Shown piece by piece: positions 11,014 through 22,235 of a stretch of 64,000 bases of DNA. The stretch is from Cryptomeria japonica. Lineage: Eukaryota; Streptophyta; Pinopsida; Cupressales; Cupressaceae. A program made the translations under genes and the position numbers. A model generated the notes under the pieces. That model was not told where the DNA came from and searched no databases. It was given only the letters and a program-made list of their open reading frames with translations. The first letter of the stretch is position 1, and each line of letters starts with the position of its first letter. The stretch lies in contig NC_081407.1 in NCBI RefSeq assembly GCF_030272615.1, positions 441,467,213 to 441,531,212 of the forward strand, given 5' to 3'.

Positions 11014-11439
11014 AAGTCTCCTAAGCCATTGTGAAACTAATAGCTAATCATATAGTTATTCTGGGAGTTTTTATCTTGCATCCATGAGTTTGAGTTTGAA
11101 GCAATTAGCAATTTTAGAATTTCTTAATATTATGTTAGCTTATATCATTTGCATATTCATCTCATAGTATCAGTTAATTGTCAATCCATTCTTCATATGC
11201 CATCTTGGAAGCTACCAATACTTGTCTAAGAGAAAATCATCTGCAACCAGGAACAGTGGAGTTAGGATACAACGAGACATAAATCATGAAGGTATAATCT
11301 CTCTTATTTACTTTTATTTCATGTTGTTTCATTGGTTGAAGCTAAATATTTCCTGTAGCTTTCTTTTATATTATATGATGGATAAACAAGTGCTAGGACA
11401 TTTCTTTGGAGTTCAACTTTAGCCTCAACAGATATGATC

Positions 11440-12135
11440 TTGATGTTGCAAATGAGTACAAGGAGAAGTTTTGGGTCAGCTCACCCAAGCTTGATGAGAT
11501 TCTTACCAGTCAGAAGAATCCTAATGACACTCAAGGTCTCGGATATGAGAAAGGATAAAGCTCCTAATCAACACAACAAAAGAACAACTCAAGAAGGCCT
11601 CTGGTAAGGCAACCTAATGCTCATAAACTCAATGGTAACTATTTTATTTGCAATAAATTTGGTCATATGGCTAGTAAGTGTAGAAATAGGATTAACAGTA
11701 ATGGTCTATCTTTTACCAATCAATATTTCAAGTGCAATAATTATTGTCATAAGTCAAATGTATGTAGAAGTGTGATGAATAACTTTTAGAATAGGATAAA
11801 TGTTAGATGCTATGCTTATAGAATATTTAGAAATATTGCTAATCAATATAGATCAAGGATATATCAAGGAAATTTTAGACCTAATCAAAGGGACAATGTT
11901 GTTTGCTATAACTACAACAAATCCAGTCACACTGCTAAGTTTTATAGAAGCAAGAATGCAAACAAGAAGGCTTCAGAAGATATGAACAAGAATGCAAAGT
12001 AAGATGAGAAGGGAAAATAAAAAGTTGAAGAAATCAAAGATCAAATGCAAAAGACATGGGTGAGAAAGAGTGACTCAGATGTGGGAAATGGATTTGCATC
12101 GGATTTAGGCACTACAAATCCCTCCAAGAATTAGA
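11440..12135 (+). pseudogene. Element D Gag C-terminal region with decayed zinc knuckles
   Basis: A frame starting near 11443 gives LDEILTSQKNPNDTQGLGYE, the kind of linker found before the knuckles in some plant Copia Gags (SIRE-like; inference). Three knuckle relics follow: YFICNKFGHMASKC near 11643-11690, QYFKCNNYCHKSNVC near 11720-11770, and VVCYNYNKSSHTAKFY near 11900-11950. Each has lost one or two Cys, mostly to Tyr (TGT to TAT, a transition). Several stops are present. Confidence 0.7.
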
Positions 12136-12365
12136 TTATAGCCTTTGGCTTAAGGGGAGTTTTTCATGCCAATCCAATTCTCCCTACCAGATGTTGGTGC
12201 CGGATGATTGACAGTATGTTGGAAGCCATGTTTTGATAATGCAGATGATCATGATGCATTTCCAAAAGATTTGAACTGAACTAAAAGTCCACAGAAGAGA
12301 ACACTATGAATGTAGGATATCCAGAAGAGTTAGGGCTAAGAGCATTAATTTTACTTAAAAGTTAG
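12136..12365 (+). other. Element D spacer between Gag relic and unknown ORF
   Basis: No domain recognised. The frame of the downstream ORF can be followed back to about 12260 with two stops (HYECRISRRVRAKS), so the coding region may begin in this stretch. Confidence 0.4.
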
Positions 12366-14233
12366 GTATGTGGTGGATAAAAGAGACCCAACCTCTTATT
12401 TCTCACTTTATGTTTGAAGTGAGAACGTAGTAGAGCATGGCAAAAGTGATTTTACTGAGATTCCAAAGTGAAAGACAAATTTTTCAAAGAGTGGTTGTGC
12501 AGATTAAAGAGATACTTCAGGGTCTAGGAGATTTACAAGCACAAAAAGGCATACTTTGGGGATACTTCAAGACATTTCAAAGCATGATGCAAAGCAGAGA
12601 AAGGAATCCTAAAGAGATAGTTGAGAAGTATCAAGATAGTATCTACTTCATGGTAGACATTGATCAATGCCTTATGGAAGATGTTGAGCCAAGGACTTCA
12701 TGGATCTTACCCATGGGGTATGAGGTCGAAGGACATGTACTTGAGGAAAATGCTCAACACCTATTGAGAAAATTGATGGACAATTTTGAGGAGAAGCTCG
12801 ACACATATAAGGAAAAGAGCTTGAGCCTATATTTTCAATTAAATAAACCTGAGATACAAAAGAAGGTAAGGAAGGAGGTGAAGCAGTTGGTGGAGAGCAT
12901 GGGGATCACCAAGGAGCCTATTCAGAGAGACAAAGAGAACAAAATCTTTAAGGATGAAGATATGGTCAAGCTCAAGGAAGCCAAACCTAAAACCCCTCTG
13001 CCAAAGCCAAGGTAGACAAGGAGTTCTACACCCTCCTCTAGTGCTCAGAAACCACCCAATTCACCTAAGCCTCAAGCCCAACCACCCAATGGAGCAGTAA
13101 AGAGGAAGAAAAAGAAACCACATAGATTTTATCCGACAACACCTGCAAAAGAAGAGGAAATTGAATCTGATGAAGCAATAAAAGAAGTGAAGAAAAGTGC
13201 TACAGTTGTCAAGGTTGTCAAGAAGAAACCATCTGGTGAGGGGTAGCCTAGCAAGAAGCCAAGAGCTGAAGTATAACAATCCAGAATAACACTCAAACAA
13301 GTAAAGGAAGCAATAACCAAACAAGGTAATCTCAAACTACTTTCTCAATGTTATGATCTATTGGATGACAAAGGGAAAAGATCATTGGAAGAGGTGATCA
13401 TTGTATACTTGAATAAGTATAATAGGGCTCTGATTGAGATTGTATCAGAAGTTCCCAAGAGATTATATAATCTCTTAGAATTAAGGAAAGAGAAAACTTG
13501 ATTAGAAGAAGAAAGAATAAGGGAGTATGTGTTAGTGCAACTCTATTTGGTATTTTCAAAAGTGGAAATAGATAGAATTATCAAAGAGAATATGGATAAG
13601 TTCAAAAGCAAATCAAGGGTGAAAAAATTAATGATTTCAAAAAATGAATAAGTCCACAAGGAGACAAAATAAATTTTGAGGGAAATTCTTTCAAAGTATC
13701 AATATGAGGTGATTCCTAAGAAATCTCAGGAAGATGTTCAAAAGTCTGATCTAGAATTCCTAGGAATGCCATCCCTAGGAGATGAGCAAAAAGTTGATGA
13801 TCTGGGAGAATAGACATCCCAACAGGTTGACATAGATGCTCTGAGAGATGTAGGAGTTGAGGATACTACAACAATAAAAGTAGATGTAAGTCAGAAGGAA
13901 ATTGATGAGGGTGAGGGAATTCAGAACCCTCTGGTGGAGCCAGAGAAGGGAGCAGAGGAAATAGAAAGCAAGGTTGAGCAAATTATGGTGGCAAGAGACA
14001 CTGTGGAATCTTAGAAGGCAAAGCAGATCATGAGTGACATAGAATTCACCCAAGGCCCCATCAATCTTGATTTTGTATCCCCTATCCAAGCACTCAAATT
14101 GGTTGCACTTGCTCAAGCCAAAGCAAGTGAAGACTTACTGAAATCTCATACGAAGGACAGTGAGGCGATATCATTGGAAATGAGTGTTCTTGAGAAAAAA
14201 TTGTCATTAATGTCAAAGGGGGAGAACATATGA
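12366..14233 (+). pseudogene. Element D unknown ORF, about 620 codons, one frame with stops
   Basis: I do not recognise the family. One plus frame runs from the ATG at 12366 (MWWIKETQPLISHFMFE) to TGA at 14231-14233. It is broken by about ten stops but by no frameshift, so it was under coding constraint before decay. The longest open part is 12437-13015 (192 codons). Residues about 25-200 are mixed helical with a conserved-looking IVEKYQDSIYFMVDIDQCL. Then comes a Pro/Lys-rich segment (about 12970-13270) with a basic KRKKKKPHR stretch, and then a Lys/Glu-rich, probably coiled-coil half. The last residues (VLEKKLSLMSKGENI) end about 120 bp before the polypurine tract. It may be a Gag-like or accessory protein. 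No function is claimed. Confidence 0.65.
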
Positions 14234-14356
14234 GTGAAAAATGTTCATCTTAGGGGGAGATATTTGGTTCTTAGATTCTTTGGAGTCTGGTAGTTGCAGT
14301 GTATATATCTTGTTTTTGGTTCGACAGTTATTTTTCACTAAGTGTTGCCATCAATG

Positions 14357-14370
14357 CCAAAGGGGGAGAT
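14357..14370 (+). other. Polypurine tract of element D
   Basis: CCAAAGGGGGAGAT directly precedes the LTR start TGTTGGCA. The same PPT, in reverse, borders the LTRs of B, F and G. Confidence 0.85.
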
Positions 14371-15516
14371 TGTTGGCAAGAGATGCTACATAAGTGTAGA
14401 TAAGTGTATGGGAGTTGTTATTCATGGCAACCTAGCTTAGAGATTCCATCTGGATTGTATAGATTCATCTTATCAAAAGTATGAAGTCAATTTTGTTTGT
14501 CTGGAAGGTGGAACACAATATTGGATAGTATGGGAGTATTTTGAGTAGAACATCACTTTGGTTGCACATTTTTCTTTGTGGTGATACAATTAGTTGGTTG
14601 GATGTCTAGAGTATCTTATTCTATAATCTTAGCCTTTGGTGTTGTCTTTCGTGCTAGATTGAAGATCCGATATTCAATATTTCTAGTAGAACGGTGCTTT
14701 GTGGCAATAACGTGTGAAGATTTTGTGTGCAGATCTTGTGGATCAATTTTGGTGATTGTTTACATGTTCAAGGTTGTTGATACAACATATGAGAATCATG
14801 TGGACATTTTTATTTTTTGTCTGCTTGGTTGTTTTTGGATCGGATTGAGCCGACTTGGGTAACACATTTCATGTTGCGTGTTCTGTGGTTTTTGGGCTGA
14901 CATTGAATTGATCTAATTTAATGTTGCAGATATATAAGACCAATTGATTTGATCATTTGAGAGATCTATAGTTATGTGTGAAGTGTGTATGAGTGATTGT
15001 ACGTAGTTTCACATGCGCGACTGGAAGATTGGTGCTCTAGTATAATGCAGAATATCAGAATAAAGCAGAGTAGTAGAGCAGAGTGTGATCATGTGTTTTG
15101 TGCTTAAACATAACTATACTAAGGAATTTTTTGATGCTATTAAATAGTTTAAACCCTTTGGTATCTTTTATAATCATTTTGTAAGGTAGTGAGCCTTTTG
15201 GGTTGTAGCCCTTACTTGTAATTGAGTAGTGAGCTCTAGGCAGTGTGTTTGAATGCATGTGCATTCCCCTTATGCAATATTTTTATACTTCTAATAGAGT
15301 ATATTAATGTTGTGGGTTTGATTCCCACTGTGGTTTATCCCTTAACCAGGTTTCCACGTAAAAATCTTGGTGTTATGGTGTTATTGATCCTTGCTTTGTG
15401 TTTCTGCACTTTACTTTTCTTTATTTGCATTAATTAGTTGAAAGAACAAGTTAAAAAAATTAAAAGTTACAGAACATTAATTCATCCCCCCCTCTCACTG
15501 TTCATTGATTCCAACA
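14371..15516 (+). repeat. 3' LTR of element D (1146 bp)
   Basis: Starts TGTTGGCAAGAG after the PPT and ends TTGATTCCAACA. A TATA box (ATATATAAGACC) is at about 14931. A C run (CATCCCCCCCTCTCACTG) lies about 25 bp from the end, the same motif that the other Copia LTRs here show in reverse. The next bases, ATTCC (15517-15521), would be the target duplication. The 94-codon frame at 14578 is inside the LTR and is not supported as a gene. Confidence 0.85.
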
Positions 15517-15806
15517 ATTCCCATCTAAAAAAGACAACTAGGTAATTATGCTTAAATAAATCTAGCAAAAAAGGAAGGACCTCAAACTATCCATGTTATG
15601 GGACAATTGACAAACATTATGCTCATTATAGTAGCTTTTTCTTTTGTTCTTTTCTTTTGTTTAGATTTACTTTCTTCTTTGTTTTTTTACTTGTGTTTTG
15701 CCCATATTCATAGGCTTTCTCTTTTCTCTTCGCTCTTTCTTTATTTTTTGCTTTCCTTCTTTTATATGTATATGTATATGTATATCTATATGTATCTCTA
15801 TATGTA

Positions 15807-15891
<85 letters not shown>

Positions 15892-16090
15892 GTAAATACA
15901 CATTCCCATATATATGTCTAATAATATTTTAGTGGTTTTTATTTTTATTTTTATTATAAATTAACCTTTGCTTAGACACACACACACACATATATATACT
16001 CACTCACACACTCACATTCATATATAAGCTTCTGCTTATATATACATGTATAGGCTTATTTTTTTCTTTTGTCTTTATATATATATATAT
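15517..16090. repeat. Simple-repeat stretch (TATG, TATC, TC, TA, CA)
   Basis: T-rich DNA with TATG/TATC repeats at about 15765-15838, then (TC)n and (TA)n to about 15888, then CACACA (15976-15990) and TATATA tracts. The open frames over it only read the microsatellites. No gene seen. Confidence 0.85.
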
Positions 16091-17116
16091 ATAAAGTGGA
16101 AAATTTGGGTTTAGCAAATTTATCACTTGGGAGGGGGAAATCACTAAGCTGATTTTCACTTTGAGGACTTTACATTTAAAAGAGAGGATGAATCTACTAG
16201 ATCCAATCCTAAATGATGCAAGGACTGAATACTAAGTAGATTGATTGCGTTTGGAATGTGTTTGACCCTCTTTTGTAAGTTGAATAAGCAAAGTGTTGGA
16301 ATTGAAGACAAAATAGGTGGAAACAATGAGCTATAGATTTGGGATTAAATCATGCACCTGGATCTGAGAAGTTTGAGATGATTCAAAGATGCTCTGCAAA
16401 ATATACCAAAAGTTGCAAGGACCATGTGTCTGGACCAGGTCACCCTCCTATGAGTCCTTCAAACTTTCTTAGCATCGAAAAGGGTTTTTTCATCTCTAAA
16501 AATAAAGATTAATTCTAGAAGTACAACTGTGCACATGCTTCCTACACACAAAAAGAATAAGAAAGGGGTTGGGAATAGGGGTTTGCCTAAGTCAAACCCT
16601 AGTTTGGAATCGACCTTGAACAAAATACTGTAAATGCTTGAAATAAATGATGAAAAGGTATACCTTCAAATCTGCAATAGATGATGATGATGCTTTGCTT
16701 CTTAGATGTGATATTATATGTTGTATGAAATGGAATGAACCCTAACACACACACACATGCTTGCAAATGAATGATGTAATGTTGCTCCAATGGATAGATG
16801 AAGAATATGCAACATTGAGGAATGCTAGATGATGAATACTTGAATGCTTGAATGTAGTCTCCTTGCCTTCTCCACCTTGTCATTATCTCTCCTTATTGCC
16901 TTATTTCATACCAAATGAGAGGGGAAGACCCCCTTATATACTTTCCCATCATCAATTACTTAATTTTTTGACATAGGCCGACATGGGGAAGTAATTTCCT
17001 GCTCAAATCTGAGATAGGTCCTAGGGGCCAAAAAAGGGCCTCATTAGGGAGAACCAGGGTGTGGTTCTCTATTCCTACCCTAATTTAGGCTAGGGAAAAG
17101 GGGCTATGCAATTTGT
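16091..17116 (-). repeat. Element H: old Gypsy 3' LTR, left part (continues at 31456)
   Basis: Interrupted by element B and resumed at 31456-31587, where it ends GGATGCTACA followed by a pyrimidine tract, which is a minus-strand PPT/LTR junction. A minus-strand TATA box (GTATATAAGGGGG) lies at 16934-16943. The left border is not defined. No coding region recognised. Confidence 0.55.
17112..17116. repeat. Probable target duplication of element B (TTTGT/GTTGT)
   Basis: TTTGT before the left LTR and GTTGT (31451-31455) after the right LTR agree at four of five bases. Confidence 0.6.
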
Positions 17117-18669
17117 TGTTAGTTAGATGAGAGGGGGGGGTGAATCAGATAACCTCAATAATAATTACTCTAATCAGATTCAACCTCGGTAGCATTTACT
17201 TGATATGCAACTTATGACTGTAAATCATTCAAACTCATAAATAGACAAACATGAAACATCAAATCACATTTGACACCAAATTTAATGTGGAAACCCTAAT
17301 AGGGAAAAACCATTGTGGGATTTTGGACCCACAAGAAAAAATACTCTTCTAGAATATGCTCGATTAAAAGAAAATATTGTTAAAGATTACATACACATTG
17401 CTAGATGTGACCCGGTCAAGGGATTTCCCTCAGATCTGTTAGAATCTTCACTTTGTTAGAAGTGACCTTGTCAAAGGATTTCAAACACTCATTCAGAATG
17501 TTACCTTCCAAGAGGATTTACAAATAAGATGGTTAAGTCCACTTGGTTAAGAGATTTCCTATCACTTACAAACATAAATAATAGTAATAAAATATATCTA
17601 CAACTTCACATCTAAAATATTAAAGTAGATTCTATGTGCTCAATATGCTCAAGATAATCTTGTCATAAGACTTATCTTTCTCCTTGCTAGGCTTCTCAAT
17701 ATGTTCTTCAATCAAATCTTTATTCTTCTATACTCAGTAATCACCTTTGTAGCAACACTGTGCTTTAGTTTTGCCTGCCTTCTTGTTCAACAACATTACT
17801 TTTTTTATAAGCAATTCCCAACCGCTTAATCTCCTTAATCACATTTCCCATGATTAATCTTAGCCATCCGATCTTCAAACATGACTAGGTTTATTGTATC
17901 CTTCGATCTGAAAAACATTTTATCTTGCCTTGAAACTTGTATACCTTTCTTGATACTTGTGCTCGATTAGGACTGTTCAATATGTGTTGTAGATCTAACT
18001 CTTGAATTTTCATTGCCATAGATCCTTAACAAATTTCTTGCACAACATTCCAATCTTCAATAAACCTCCAACTCATTGGCATCCTTCATTAAATAATGTA
18101 TATACTTTATTTATTGCATTCTATTACTGCTCGGTTGATACTCGGTTAATACTAAACTTTACTTAGTAGTCATTCTCTTCTCAGTGACTTTTTCATTCAT
18201 TAACTAACATCGGTAACCTTGGAGTTTACCGATTAGCTCCTTGCTTGGCAAAATAGAATAGTATCAAATCTTTACTCATTCTGTTTCATGAAATCTTTTC
18301 CCCTTCTTGTTCAGTCTTTGAATACATATATATAGGATATTAAAATAATCAAAACATCATAATCTCATCACTGTCAAACTCGGTAATAGTTGCCCATTGA
18401 ATAACTTATTACTCCCCTTCATTTTCATATTATTTTTATGTCACTTACTAACATCTTTATACTCATCAAAACATACCTTTTAAGATATGGCAACATCATA
18501 CTAAATTAGAAAATCAATTGCTTGACATCAATGACAAAAAAATAATAATATTAAGACAGTAATCATCCTTTATCAATTATATCATTCATCTCCAAAAACC
18601 TTCTCAATATCATCAACCGTCAAACTTTTTTTAATGCCAACAATCTCCCAACTTATTGTAATGCCAATA
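17117..18669 (-). repeat. 3' LTR of element B (1553 bp)
   Basis: Starts TGTTAGTTAGATGAG and ends AATGCCAATA before the minus-strand PPT. Contains the GAGGGGGGGGTGAATCA motif at its left end. A second, internal copy of the LTR-end/PPT sequence lies at about 18632-18650 (see the duplicated-boundary finding). The outer dinucleotide is TA rather than CA on the plus strand. Confidence 0.9.
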
Positions 18670-19033
18670 ATCTCCCCCTTTGGCATTGATGGCAATACCA
18701 ACTTGATTTATTCCAATTGATTCAAACTATTGTTATTCTTCTCCTGTTATCCTTGAGCTATAAACAATCATCTCCCTATTGTAACCTTTTCCTATTTGAT
18801 AATCTTCTCCCCCTTTGACAACAATGCCAAAAGTAAGACTGATCCATAATTACTCCCCCTGTGAAGTAATTTCCTTGCAGTTCAAACATATACAAATGTA
18901 TGTTAGTCAGAGCAACTTGTCTTCATTCACTATATCGTGCACAACTTTAGACATCCTTCTAAAGTGTGTAAATCAGCATCAACTTACTAATAGTATTCTT
19001 TGAAGTTAGAATTGATGTTGTCACCGAGCTTTG
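18670..19033 (-). other. Element B polypurine tract and 3' untranslated region
   Basis: The minus strand reads GCCATCAATGCCAAAGGGGGAGAT up to 18670. A second similar purine block (GTTGTCAAAGGGGGAGAAG) lies near 18808-18828. The rest, up to the RNase H end, shows no coding sequence. Confidence 0.75.
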
Positions 19034-19858
19034 TCAGTGAGTGCTAGATAGGGGTAGGACCCCTAACTTACTTCTGAGATACTCAAAAGTGTCCCTTGGC
19101 AGTGGCTTTGTGAAGATGTTTGCGATTTGTTCCTTTGTGCTAACATATTCTAGCGCAACATTCTTTTCTTGAACTTCTTCTCTAAGATAATGATACTTTA
19201 TAGAGATATGTTTTGTCTTAGAGTGCATTACCAGATTCTTTGAAATGTTAATAGCACTTGTATTATCACAAAATATAGTTACTGGACCGGTAACTGTCTC
19301 ATTCATTCCTTCTAATAGTTGTTTGATCCATGCTATATTGGTACAATTCAATGCTGCAATGACATATTCAGCTTCAGCTGTTGACTGTGAAATTCATCCT
19401 TGTTTCTTGCTAAGCCAACTTACTAGTCTTTCTCCCAAAAAGAAAGTTCCACCACTTGTGCTTTTCCTATCATCAATATTTCCTACCCAATCAGCATCAA
19501 TATAGACTTTTAAGTCAAAATCATTCCTCTTTTCATATAGTAGACCATAATCTTTAGTGCCTCTTAAATATCTGAAAATTCTTTTGATTGTTGTCATATG
19601 AGTTTCTTTGGGATCGACAGAAAATCTTGCAGCTATACCTATTGCATGTGCTATATCAGGCTTGCTGTGAACTACATATTGCAACTTTCTAATCATAGAT
19701 TGGTAAAGTGTCTCATCAACATATGCAGATTCATCATTCTTTGATAGTTTACAATTAGTAGTCATAGGAGTACTTACAAGTTTAGATTCCTCCATTCCAA
19801 ATTTCTTCAAGATTTCCTTTATATACTTGGATTCAATAATAAAAATCTCATTTTTCAT
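19034..19858 (-). pseudogene. Element B RNase H and RT C-terminus
   Basis: RNase H degrades the RNA strand during cDNA synthesis. From 19858 down: the end of RT (YIKEILKKFGMEESKLVSTP), the connection (LQYVVHSKPDIAHAIGIAARF), then RNase H with DADWVGNIDDRKSTSG, and a second block with FCDNTSAINISKN and the C-terminal ANIFTKPLPRDTFEYLR. The two open parts (19394-19858 and 19034-19351) share a frame and are separated by a stop where the SLSTAEAEY-type motif should lie. Ends TAA/TGA near 19034. Confidence 0.92.
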
Positions 19859-19867
19859 TTGCAGTAT

Positions 19868-20759
19868 TTATAAACCTATAAAATAATTTATCTCATTGAT
19901 TAATGACATCTCAAATTCTTTGCACATTTCATTTCCAAAGTTCTTACATAAAGAATCATTTCCACAAAAAATAATATCATCAACAAATATGGCTAACATC
20001 AATATTCCATTCTTGTCATTCTTCATATACATGTTGTTGTTCTCACTAGTCCTTATAAATCCAATCTTTATTAAGTAAGAGTGCAACCTTTCATACCATG
20101 CTCTAGGTGCTTGCTTTAGACCATATAAAGCTTTGTTCAACTTACATACCTGATCTTTATTCTTCTCTTCAATAAATCCTTCAGGTTGTTCAATATATAC
20201 TTCTTCTAGTATACCATTCAAAAATGCAGATTTAACATCCATTTGATATACCTTGAAATTTTTATAAGCAGCATATGCCAACAATGTTCTTACTCCTTCA
20301 AGTCTTTCTACAGGTGCAAAAGTCTCTCCATAGTCTATTCCTTCTTCTTGAGCATAACCTTTGCAAACTAGCCTTGCTTTATTCCGAATGACCTCACCTT
20401 TTTCATTTAGCTTATTCCTAAAAAATCCACTTTGTACTGATTACATTTTTCTCTTTTGGTCTTGGGATCAGTGTCCATGTTTCATTTTTCTTGATTTGAT
20501 CAATCTCTTCTGTCATAGAATTTACCCAATCTTCATTACTTAATGCCTCTTTTACTACCCTCAATTCAAATTCGGATATCAGACATGTGTTGTATCTCAG
20601 TTTGGTCCTTGTCATCACTGGAGCATCCTTATCTCCTATAATTTGACTTGATGCATGATTTCTTCTGACATATTTTGCTAATATAGGCTCGGTAGGCTCT
20701 AGATGATCTTCTTCATCACTCGGTAAAACTTGTCGGTTGTACATATACAAACTCTTCAT
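19868..20759 (-). pseudogene. Element B reverse transcriptase
   Basis: Copia-type RT. The 20418-20759 part gives DWVNSMTEEIDQIKKNETWTL and STKWIF. The 19868-20284 part gives [35 protein letters not shown] and the catalytic [11 protein letters not shown] (YVDD-type, about 19965-19990). The two parts are in different frames, so a frameshift lies between 20285 and 20417. A stop at about 19863 separates this part from the RNase H part. Confidence 0.92.
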
Positions 20760-21752
20760 AATCTTCTAGTTCTTTGGAGTTTCCTTCATAATTCCTTTCT
20801 ACAAATTCATCAATTTTCACATTTGCACTTTCCACAATTTTGTTAGATGATTTGATCAGACATTTAAATGCTTTACTCCTAGAGGAATAACCAAGAAATG
20901 TTCCTTCCTCACTTTTCTAATCAAATTTTCCATTTCTATCATCTTTGTGAACATAACATCTACTTCCAAATATTTTAAAATAACTTACATTTGGTTTCTT
21001 GTCATACCAGATTTCATAAGGTGTCTTCATAGTTCCTTTCTTTAGTTGTATTCAGTTCAAGGTGTAAACTACAGTGCTTATTGCTTCTCTCCAAAATATT
21101 TGAGGTACTCTCTTTTCTATCATCAAAGTTCTAGCACAATCTACAATTGATCTATTTTGTCTTTTAGCTATTCCATTTTTCTATGGTGTCCTTGGTGCTG
21201 ACACTTGTCTCTTTATACCATGATCATTGCAAAATAAGTTAAATTAATCATAAATGAATTCTCCTCCTCTATCAGATCTAAGACATTTCAACTGTCTTCC
21301 TGTTTCTTTTTCAACTCTTGCCTTATACCATTTGAACATTTGAAAAGCTTCTGATTTCTCTTTTAGAAATATAACTGACATCACCTTGAGAAATCATCCA
21401 CAAATAATATGAAGTATTTATCACCATAGTAACTTTGAACTTTCATAGGACCACAAAGATCAGTGTGTACAAGATCTAAAATTCCTTTAGAAGTGTAAGA
21501 CTTGCTTGTAAAGCTTGATTTTGTCATCTTACCCATCTGGCATCCTCAGCATATTGTATTCTCAGGTTTTTCCAAGCTCGGTAGACCTCTTACACGATGC
21601 TTCTTACTTATTTTGATCAAATTATCAAAGTTTACATGACAAAACCTTTTATGCCATAACCAGGTATCTTCTATTTTTTCATATAGACAATTTTTCCTAG
21701 TTGAGTCAAGGTGAAATGTATTACCTCTTGTTTGAGTCCTGGTAGCAGCCAA
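20760..21752 (-). pseudogene. Element B GAG-pre-integrase and integrase
   Basis: The 21546-21752 segment carries the HHCC region (LWHKRFCHVNFDNL) of Copia GAG-pre-integrase. Below it, minus-frame fragments of the integrase core can be followed (TDLCGP, about 21450; SDRGGEF, about 21260; RTPQQNG-like region, about 21170), broken by stops and short indels. Too decayed for exact exon-like limits. Confidence 0.8.
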
Positions 21753-21806
21753 CTTTCCATGTTTGTCATGAACTTTGACAATTCCTTTCTGAAATTCTAT
21801 TCGGTA

Positions 21807-22112
21807 TCATGTATTATTTAGTTGTGCTACACTCAACAAATTGTATTTCAGACCTTCAATCCAATATACATCATCACATTTAGCATTGTTAAGAAGTGTG
21901 ATAGAACCTTTACCTTTCACATGACATGGTGCATCATTACCAAATCTTACATAACCTCCATCATAATCTTCTAATTTAACAAACTTGTGTTTATCACCTA
22001 TCATGTGATGTGAGCATCCACTATCTATGATCCAAGAATCATTTTTATTTATGTGTGATATTAAGGCTTTTTCTTCATACATTTCTTCATCTAATCCTTC
22101 TTTGAGAGCCAC
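21807..22112 (-). pseudogene. Element B aspartic protease
   Basis: Polyprotein-processing enzyme. The Copia protease motif WIIDSGCSHHM (about 22015-22050) is intact and the segment ends near LKYNLLSVAQL. It shares a frame with Gag. Confidence 0.9.
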
Positions 22113-22235
22113 ATATACAACTTCCTCTGTCTTAGTCTCATTAGATTTATCATCATTGGATTCCTCATTAGCTACTAGGCATGTCTTTCTATCTCTCCTT
22201 TTGAAGTCTCGATGTCTTCTGTATTGGTTATCTTT

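Larger units (their letters stand above)
9605..11220 (+). mobile_element. 3' part of a second Tat-type Gypsy element (internal end plus 3' LTR)
   Basis: At 10337-10352 a purine tract (AAAAAGGGGAAAAA) is followed by TATATACACATAAAATTG, which parallels the minus-strand junction of element E at 47764-47778 (GAGGGGCAAA then TGTAGACACCTAAAAATG). Both junctions are preceded by TTTGAAACAATGT. The internal stretch 9605-10350 holds the degenerate GCGCTAA repeats and an antisense TATA box at positions matching E. The LTR (10352 to about 11220) is rich in ATTAATTAAATAA-like DNA, as in E. The left end is replaced by the Copia LTR at 8834-9604. The right border is only approximate. Confidence 0.7.
11435..15516 (+). 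mobile_element. Element D: pol-less Copia-type derivative, 5' end missing
   Basis: Reads rightwards: Gag C-terminal part with zinc-knuckle relics, a long ORF of unknown function, a CCAAAGGGGGAGAT polypurine tract and a 3' LTR. No protease, integrase, RT or RNase H is visible between the Gag relic and the LTR. The element is therefore a non-autonomous derivative in which a foreign or novel ORF fills the pol position. Its 5' part is missing because the Tat copy at 9605-11220 lies there and continues out of the window. The left border is approximate. Confidence 0.72.

Noticed and set aside
15598-15921. Plus-strand 107-codon hydrophobic frame
   Set aside because: It mostly reads TATG, TATC, TC and TA microsatellites as Met/Tyr/Ile/Ser repeats.
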